Of a stretch of DNA of 64,000 bases, positions 59,168 through 64,000 are shown one piece after another. The stretch is from Deltaproteobacteria bacterium (GTDB lineage: Bacteria > Desulfobacterota > Binatia > UBA1149 > SPBQ01). The stretch covers positions 186,001-250,000 of the forward strand of contig JAJCZM010000007.1 of assembly GCA_029262375.1 (NCBI GenBank), written 5' to 3'. The stretch's first letter is position 1. Every line of letters starts with the position of its first letter. The notes under the pieces are model-generated. The model saw nothing but the letters and a program-made list of their open reading frames with translations. It was not told the DNA's origin and made no database searches. The translations under genes were made by a program, and so were the position numbers.

Positions 59168-59968
59168 TCACTCGAGCGACTGGAAGTAGCGTCCCGGCGT
59201 TCGCCCCAACGCCTTCTTGAACATCGCGATGAACGCACTCGTGCTGTCATAGCCGAGATCCAGCGCCGTCGCCGTGACCGATTGCCCGAGCGCCAACCGC
59301 TGGAGCGCTGCAAGCAGCCGCGCCTGTTGGCACCATTGGCCGAACGTCATTCCCGTCTCCGAAATGAATAGCCGTGCGATCGTTCGCTCGCTCGCACCGG
59401 CGACGCGCGCCCACTGTGCCAACGTACGCTGATCGGCGGGGTCGGCAGCCAGCGCCTCGGTGATCCTGCACAGGCGTTCGTCTCGCGCCGTTGGAAGATG
59501 GAGCGGTACTTGGGGAGCAGCGCGCATCTCATCGAAGAACACACGCACGACGCGCGCTTCGGGTGAGCTCGCCGACCAAGTGCTAGGGAAAGCAACAATG
59601 CGCAACACGAGCTCGCGCAGCAGGTCGCTGACATGCACGACACCGCAGTCGGCCGGCAGCGCCCCAGCCTTTGCCAGCTCAATGTAGACCGTTCGCATCT
59701 CGACACGGCCGCTCATCGTGATCGAGTGCGCCTCGAACGCGGGAACCCACACCGCACGCTGCGGCGGCACCACCCAGGCCCCCGCGTCGGTACGCACGGT
59801 CATCACGCCCGTGGCGGCATAGATGAGTTGGGCCGAGTCGTGACTGTGACGCGGAATGATGTTGCCGGGGCCATAGTCCAACGCCACGCCGGCAACCGGG
59901 CCCGCGTCGGCGCCGGCGAGCTCTGCGACTTCCACTAGCACGGAATCGCCATGACTGTATTGCGGCAT
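59168..59968 (-). CDS. AraC-family regulator with cupin sensor domain
   Basis: 266 residues from ATG 59966-59968. The N-terminal cupin-like sensor has IIPRHSHDSAQLIYAATGVM and WVVPPQRAVWVPAFEAHSIT, as in AraC regulators of the NimR/YdcN group. The C-terminal double helix-turn-helix has LAQWARVAGASERTIARLFI and LLAALQRLALGQSVTATALD, with LGYDSTSAFIAMFKKALGRT, PGRYF closing it. It is divergent from the sterol-desaturase-like gene across 55 bp, so it probably regulates that gene. Confidence 0.92.
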   Translation of the reverse strand: MPQYSHGDSVLVEVAELAGADAGPVAGVALDYGPGNIIPRHSHDSAQLIYAATGVMTVRTDAGAWVVPPQRAVWVPAFEAHSITMSGRVEMRTVYIELAKAGALPADCGVVHVSDLLRELVLRIVAFPSTWSASSPEARVVRVFFDEMRAAPQVPLHLPTARDERLCRITEALAADPADQRTLAQWARVAGASERTIARLFISETGMTFGQWCQQARLLAALQRLALGQSVTATALDLGYDSTSAFIAMFKKALGRTPGRYFQSLE

Positions 59969-60023
59969 ACATTGGCAATATAGCGCAAGACTACCAACAG
60001 GCAATCCCGCTACATTGGGAGCC

Positions 60024-60905
60024 ATGAAAACGATCATTCGCTACGCCTACGTGCCGGCCATTCTCTGCGGAGTGAACGCAGCGGCAATCGCGGTGGCTCT
60101 TTCGAGCGCGTCCACTACCCAAACCGCCGTCTGGATCTTCGGCCTGGCTGCCATCGCCCTGATCGCATCTTTCTCGGCCGAACGCGCGCTGCCCTACGAG
60201 ACTCGCTGGAACCGCAGCCACAACGACGTCGGACGCGACGTCGCACACTTCATCGTGAACGAAGGATTGAGCCTCGGACCGTTGGTGATTGCACCGATCT
60301 TCATCGCAGCCGCGGGACCCGCGCCCGACCCGTCGCCGTGGCCGACGCACTGGCCGGTCGTGCTGCAACTGGCGCTTTCTCTCGTCGTCTTCGACTTCGC
60401 CCAGTACGCCTTCCACTGGGTATCGCATCGGTGGGAGCCGCTTTGGCGACTGCACGCAATCCATCACTCGGTCGAGCGGATGTACGGGCTCAACGGCATC
60501 ATGAAGCATCCTGTCTATCAGGTGCTCGCGTCGATCGTGTCGGTAGGGCCGCTGGCGGCACTCGGCATGCCCGATGCTTTTGCGGTGGTGATCTCGTTTG
60601 TGACGTTCACGCAATTGCTGGTGCAGCACGCGAACGTAGATCTTCGTACCGGGCCGGCACGCAGACTACTCGCCACAGCGGAAGTCCATCGCTACCACCA
60701 TCTACGCGGCAAAGAGGGGGACGTGAACTTCGGACTGATCTTCGCGTTCTGGGACGAATTGTTCGGCACCGCGTACGCAGGCCGACAAAAGCTCGGCGTC
60801 GGCGATATCGGCGTGGATTACCAGGACTACCCGAAGGGCTACGTCGCGCAACTCGTCGCGCCGCTTCGCAGCTTCGCTTCGCTAGACCGAGGAACCGTGA
60901 AATAA
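60024..60905 (+). CDS. Sterol desaturase/fatty acid hydroxylase family membrane protein
   Basis: 293 residues. Histidine-box motifs of the membrane diiron family are HWVSHRWEPLWRLHAIHHSV (H-x3-H and H-x2-HH) and EVHRYHHLRG, with HANVDLRTG between. Four or five helices are visible, starting YAYVPAILCGVNAAAIAVAL. These enzymes use O2 to hydroxylate or desaturate sterols, carotenoids or alkyl lipids in the membrane. Specific substrate is unknown. It is likely co-transcribed with the PPOX flavoprotein 30 bp downstream and controlled by the divergent AraC regulator. Confidence 0.9.
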   Translation: MKTIIRYAYVPAILCGVNAAAIAVALSSASTTQTAVWIFGLAAIALIASFSAERALPYETRWNRSHNDVGRDVAHFIVNEGLSLGPLVIAPIFIAAAGPAPDPSPWPTHWPVVLQLALSLVVFDFAQYAFHWVSHRWEPLWRLHAIHHSVERMYGLNGIMKHPVYQVLASIVSVGPLAALGMPDAFAVVISFVTFTQLLVQHANVDLRTGPARRLLATAEVHRYHHLRGKEGDVNFGLIFAFWDELFGTAYAGRQKLGVGDIGVDYQDYPKGYVAQLVAPLRSFASLDRGTVK

Positions 60906-60935
60906 CGCCACTGCCACCAGGGAGAGCTAGAGCCA

Positions 60936-61571
60936 ATGACGACGAACAAAGACCCACACGCTATTACCGACCTCGCACAGCTGACCGAGCAGATCGGCGA
61001 ACCAATGCCGCAGATCGCCCTGAAGGTTCTGGACAGCATCGACGAGTTCGCGCGCGACTTCCTCGCCGAATCGCCGTTCCTGGTGCTGGCGACCGCCGAT
61101 GCAGCAGGCAACATGGATGCCTCGCCGAAAGGCGACGCGCCGGGCTTCGTCGAGATCCAGGACGATCGCACGCTGCTCATCCCGGACCGGCCGGGCAACA
61201 AACTCGTCTACGGTCACCGCAACATTCTCGAGAACCCACAAGTGGCCGTGCTGTTCATGCGACCGGGCACGAATGAGACGTTGCGCGTGAACGGCAGGGC
61301 CGAACTGACGCGCGACCCCGAGGTCCTGGGTCGTCTGGCGGCGCGCGGCAAAGACGCAACGCTCGCCATCCGCGTACACATCGACGAGCTGTTCTTCCAC
61401 TGCGCAAAGGCTTTTGTTCGCTCCGAACTGTGGAAGCCCGAGAAGTGGCTCGAGCGAAAGAAGGTTCCGCTCGGGAAGATGCTCGCGCCCAAGATCGATC
61501 CGAACGGCGGCGCCGAGTTGGAAAAGATGATCGAAGACCTCGTCCAGCAGGACGAACGCGACAATCTCTAA
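60936..61571 (+). CDS. PPOX-class FMN flavoprotein (DR2398/MSMEG_1061 type)
   Basis: 211 residues. The split-barrel flavin domain shows SPFLVLATADAAGNMDASPK, GDAPGFVEIQDDRTLLIPDR and PGNKLVYGHRNILENPQVAV, the conserved cofactor-binding pattern of this subgroup. LFMRPGTNETLRVNGRAELT and FFHCAKAFVRSELWKPEKWL complete it. These proteins act as pyridoxamine-phosphate-oxidase-like oxidoreductases on unknown substrates. Its stop overlaps the stop of the convergent SDR gene by four bases on CTAA. A GGGAGAG element lies near the start. Confidence 0.9.
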   Translation: MTTNKDPHAITDLAQLTEQIGEPMPQIALKVLDSIDEFARDFLAESPFLVLATADAAGNMDASPKGDAPGFVEIQDDRTLLIPDRPGNKLVYGHRNILENPQVAVLFMRPGTNETLRVNGRAELTRDPEVLGRLAARGKDATLAIRVHIDELFFHCAKAFVRSELWKPEKWLERKKVPLGKMLAPKIDPNGGAELEKMIEDLVQQDERDNL

Positions 61572-62323
61572 CCGGCGGTATAGCCGCCGTCCACGGCCAG
61601 TGTCTGCCCGGTGATGTAGGCGGCCGCAGGACTGGCCAGGAACAAGACCGCCGGTGCAATGTCGCGCGGCGTTCCCCATCGCCCCATAGGTGTTCGATCC
61701 ATCTGCGGCTTCTCAAGCGCTTCGATGCCGCGCATCGCCGACGTCATGTTCGACTCGATGAGACCGGGTGCGATCGCGTTGACGCGAATGTTCTCGTTCA
61801 CCCACGAGACCGCGAGATTCTTGGTCATCTGGACCACACCGGCCTTGGCGGCGCCGTAGCCCGGCACCATCGGCACCGCAAAATACGACGACATCGATGC
61901 GAAATTGATGATGCTGCCTCCACCCGCCAGCCCGCTCGCGCTGAGCATCGACTTGCAGGCCTGCGCCATGCGGAATGCACCGACGAGATTGATGCGCAGC
62001 GCCTCCTCGAACGCATCCGGCTCCCATTCGTCGCGACCGCCCGGAAAGGTCGCGCCGGCGTTGTTCACCAAGACGTCGAGTTGACCGAGACCGGCGGCCA
62101 ATGCCTCTACTTGCGCGGCGTCCGACACTTCGAGTTGGTGATACTCGAACGCACCGATGTCGGTGTCGTAATCGGTGGCGATCGGTTTGCGGCCGGTTAC
62201 GATGACGTGCGCGCCCGCGTCGGCGAACGCGGCGACGATCCCGCGACCAATGCCGTTCGATCCGCCGGTGACCAACACCCGCGTTCCGGAATAGTCAAAA
62301 GAGACTCTCGTCTCGGTACTCAC
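61568..62323 (-). CDS. Short-chain dehydrogenase/reductase (3-oxoacyl-type)
   Basis: 251 residues from GTG 62321-62323, overlapping the stop of the alkylsulfatase-like gene (GTGA). The cofactor motif is VLVTGGSNGIGRGIVAAF, the second is LVNNAGATFPGG and the catalytic Ser/Tyr/Lys lie in INFASMSSYFAVPMVPGYGA, then AKAG. AITGQTLAVDGGY-like end residues (YITGQTLAVDGGYTAG) are the classical SDR C-terminus. A longer N-terminal extension is possible but rejected because coupling fits better. It probably acts with the upstream hydrolase on an alcohol released from an alkyl ester. Confidence 0.93.
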   Translation of the reverse strand: MSTETRVSFDYSGTRVLVTGGSNGIGRGIVAAFADAGAHVIVTGRKPIATDYDTDIGAFEYHQLEVSDAAQVEALAAGLGQLDVLVNNAGATFPGGRDEWEPDAFEEALRINLVGAFRMAQACKSMLSASGLAGGGSIINFASMSSYFAVPMVPGYGAAKAGVVQMTKNLAVSWVNENIRVNAIAPGLIESNMTSAMRGIEALEKPQMDRTPMGRWGTPRDIAPAVLFLASPAAAYITGQTLAVDGGYTAG

Positions 62324-63582
62324 AGCTTTGCCAGCCTCTGCTTCAGCAGGCCCGCCTGTCGGCGCAGCCACGACGTCTCCCAAAAATTCACGCTCTCGGC
62401 TTCGAGTTGCTCGTGCGCCTGAATCGACGCGGTAAGCGCAGCCCGATTGTCGCGATCGACACTGAGAACGACATCGGTGAGGTGGATCGCGTGTTGCGGC
62501 TGCCCCGCCTCGACCTTTTCGAGAGCGCGCGCCGCGAGTGCGTTGGGCCCGCCCGCCAACTCTACCAGATCTTCATGGACCGACGACGGCGGTACACCGT
62601 AAAGCTCGGTAGTCGAACGATGGTGAAACCAACCGACGTAGTTCTCCCAAATCGCGCGCACCGACCAGGCGACCTTGCCGTAGCCCTGCCCGACTTCGAG
62701 TTCGCCGGGCAACGTGATCTCGCGCATGAGCGAGTGGACGTCCTTCCCGGTATTCATGCCGTCGACCACGGCGTCGTGCACGTAGAGGACGGCGCCTCGC
62801 AGCCGCGCGAGTTCGTCGGCAATCAACTGCTTGCCTTCAACCGGGTCGTGGTGGCCTACCAGCAGATGGCCCGATTGCAACGCAGCGACACGATCAAGCG
62901 AAGCGACGAAGCGCAGTGGGTCCCGATAGCGATCGCCTCGAACGGTTACGAGATTGGGAAAGTGTCCGAACAACGCGCTGAACATGTTTCCCGGAAAACA
63001 GATCTCGTGTTCGGGAAGCCAGATGGCCATCGAGTCGATCGTCTCGCCACCGGGGACCGACAGTAGTTCAAAGCGCAGCCCGCCGATCTCGAACGAATAC
63101 GTATCGTCGAAAGTGATCGTCGGCGTGGGGTTCGATTGACCGGGAACCGGCCCCTCGATGTTGTCTTCGATGTACTTCGACGCGCGCATGATGGCGTCCA
63201 CGAAGGCAAAGGCACTGCGCGATCCTCGAAAAGGCATGAGTCTCTCGTCTTCGGCTTGATGCGTCATGTTGCCGGCCTGCGCGACGACTTCCGTTCCAGG
63301 TTCACGAAAGAGATCGACGCCACCGACATGATCGACGTGTCCTTGAGTGAGAAGGATGTAGCGGGTCGGGCTCGCGTCCACGGCGTCGTAGTTGCGCTTG
63401 TGCACCGGCGCTTCGAAACCCATGCCCGTGTTCACGACGACCCGCCCGTCGGGCGTCGAAATCAGGAAGCTGTTCGAGAGGCCTTCGGATAGATGGATGA
63501 AGTCGTTGATGCGGCGTGCCTCGGGCTGCGAGGCAGGCTGGATGTCGAACCCGCCGGGACGGGACTTATAAAGTGGTTCCAT
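62320..63582 (-). CDS. Alkylsulfatase-like metallo-beta-lactamase-fold hydrolase
   Basis: 420 residues. The metal-binding H-x-x-x-H-x-D-H motif appears as LLTQGHVDHVGGVDLF, with further ligand regions EICFPGNMFSALFGHFPN and SGHLLVGHHDPVEG. The C-terminal dimerisation domain has HAIHLTDVVLSVDRDNRAAL and SVNFWETSWLRRQAG, typical of SdsA1/BDS1-type enzymes that cleave long-chain alkyl sulfates. The first metal motif lacks one His of the canonical HxHxDH (G-H-V-D-H), a real deviation from alkylsulfatases. No signal peptide is visible, so it may be cytosolic. It overlaps the SDR gene. Confidence 0.85.
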   Translation of the reverse strand: MEPLYKSRPGGFDIQPASQPEARRINDFIHLSEGLSNSFLISTPDGRVVVNTGMGFEAPVHKRNYDAVDASPTRYILLTQGHVDHVGGVDLFREPGTEVVAQAGNMTHQAEDERLMPFRGSRSAFAFVDAIMRASKYIEDNIEGPVPGQSNPTPTITFDDTYSFEIGGLRFELLSVPGGETIDSMAIWLPEHEICFPGNMFSALFGHFPNLVTVRGDRYRDPLRFVASLDRVAALQSGHLLVGHHDPVEGKQLIADELARLRGAVLYVHDAVVDGMNTGKDVHSLMREITLPGELEVGQGYGKVAWSVRAIWENYVGWFHHRSTTELYGVPPSSVHEDLVELAGGPNALAARALEKVEAGQPQHAIHLTDVVLSVDRDNRAALTASIQAHEQLEAESVNFWETSWLRRQAGLLKQRLAKL

Positions 63583-63703
63583 GATCGGCTGCGCTTTCCC
63601 TTCAATTTACTGACGTTTCATCCTGTCGCATGGCCGCCCATACGCAAGGCGTCGTTTTGTGACACCGCACACATCTCAGCGTGTTACGTTAAGAGTATCC
63701 CTA

Positions 63704-63714
63704 GGGGAATCCCC
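63704..63714. promoter_or_regulatory. GGGGAATCCCC palindrome upstream of membrane gene
   Basis: 11-bp palindrome with a single central base, 18 bp before the ATG at 63733. CCCTAGGG (63699-63706) overlaps its left side. The 10-mer GGGAATCCCC is also present at 46411 (same strand) and 46514 (opposite strand). Confidence 0.4.
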
Positions 63715-63732
63715 GATCCTCTACGCCAAGTC

Positions 63733-64000
63733 ATGCAACACAGCATACCTGCAATGACAGTTCTCGATGCTGCTCAACCGAAGTACCACATCACGCTGCG
63801 AACTCGCGTGGTTGCGACCGGCGTACTACTGCTCTGCGAGTACCTGACCGCAAGCGCGCTGATCGATGCGACGGTCATGAACCGGTTGTTCAGCTTGCCT
63901 GAGGGAACCTTCTCCCTCGGCATGCTCGGTCCTCTCGTACTTGCGATCGCCACTGCCATCATCGGCCTTCGTGGCGAGGCGCTACTACGCGAGTTCCGAG
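63733..64000 (+). CDS. Membrane protein, 3' end off the window
   Basis: 89 codons are visible from ATG 63733. Predicted helices are VVATGVLLLCEYLTASALI and LGMLGPLVLAIATAIIGL. The remainder is outside the window. The arrangement of an early helix with E-Y-L and a second helix recalls the start of some exosortase-type proteins, but nothing diagnostic is present. It has a palindromic sequence just upstream and is divergent from the alkylsulfatase-like gene. Confidence 0.5.
   Translation, partial: MQHSIPAMTVLDAAQPKYHITLRTRVVATGVLLLCEYLTASALIDATVMNRLFSLPEGTFSLGMLGPLVLAIATAIIGLRGEALLREFR

Overview
This 64 kb window is GC-rich chromosomal DNA from a Gram-negative, secretion-rich aerobic heterotroph. 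Signs include two wax-ester synthase/DGAT-like genes, acyl-CoA and MaoC genes, Tat-exported redox enzymes, outer-membrane-type and lipoprotein-like products, and a set of secreted Cys-rich, dockerin-like proteins with Thr-rich linkers. That secretome is typical of uncultured deltaproteobacterial-type lineages (for example Candidatus Binatota or Myxococcota relatives). This placement is an inference from gene content, not from a marker gene.

Region by region: (1) 1-6.6 kb holds a lipid-catabolism group (acyl-CoA dehydrogenase, MaoC, TetR, MmgE/PrpD) and a divergent NarX/NarL-like two-component system with an embedded TetR gene. (2) 6.6-23.7 kb alternates secreted proteins (two dockerin-like, two large Cys-rich repeat proteins, a small Cys family, a beta-propeller, an outer-membrane-type protein) with housekeeping and metabolic genes (greB, GST-like). 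It includes a three-gene operon of aldo/keto reductase, ferritin-like predicted metal-dependent hydrolase and a styrene-oxide-isomerase-like membrane protein, followed by an unusual sulfatase-fold membrane protein. (3) 23.7-32.7 kb has WS/DGAT, NnrS, an SDR/TetR divergent pair, and a tightly coupled five-gene operon (oxidoreductase, DUF2141, RidA, bicupin, alpha/beta hydrolase) opposite a MarR gene. (4) 33.0-40.4 kb is accessory DNA ending at ssrA (tmRNA). A 16-20 bp piece of the tmRNA 3' end recurs at 33.0 and 37.1 kb and delimits two tandem segments. Each segment starts with the same MazEF/PemIK-like module and ends with an antitoxin-like/nucleotidyltransferase module or its remnant. Their cargo differs: secreted proteins in one, a DUF222-HNH protein in the other. 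A VapBC pair lies on the other side of ssrA.

(5) 41.2-46.3 kb encodes two paralogous ferritin-like diiron proteins with a small zinc-ribbon partner, a CrtI-like FAD enzyme and a second WS/DGAT. (6) 46.7-59.1 kb is the most striking block. It has ten co-directional genes: a flavin/Fe-S oxidoreductase, a Rieske protein, a b6f-like cytochrome b, a membrane-anchored ten-heme cytochrome c with six tandem mono-heme domains, a Tat-exported NapA/Nas-type molybdoenzyme, two NapG-like ferredoxins, a NapH-like membrane ferredoxin and an anchored periplasmic protein. napB, napC and napD are absent. I infer an electron-transfer supercomplex linking quinol and/or NAD(P)H to a molybdoenzyme. (7) 59.2-64 kb holds an AraC regulator, a sterol-desaturase-family protein, a PPOX flavoprotein, an SDR, an alkylsulfatase-like MBL protein and a truncated membrane protein.

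Several regulator or toxin-antitoxin genes have a recognisable -10 box only 6-7 bases before the start codon and no Shine-Dalgarno sequence, which suggests leaderless transcripts.
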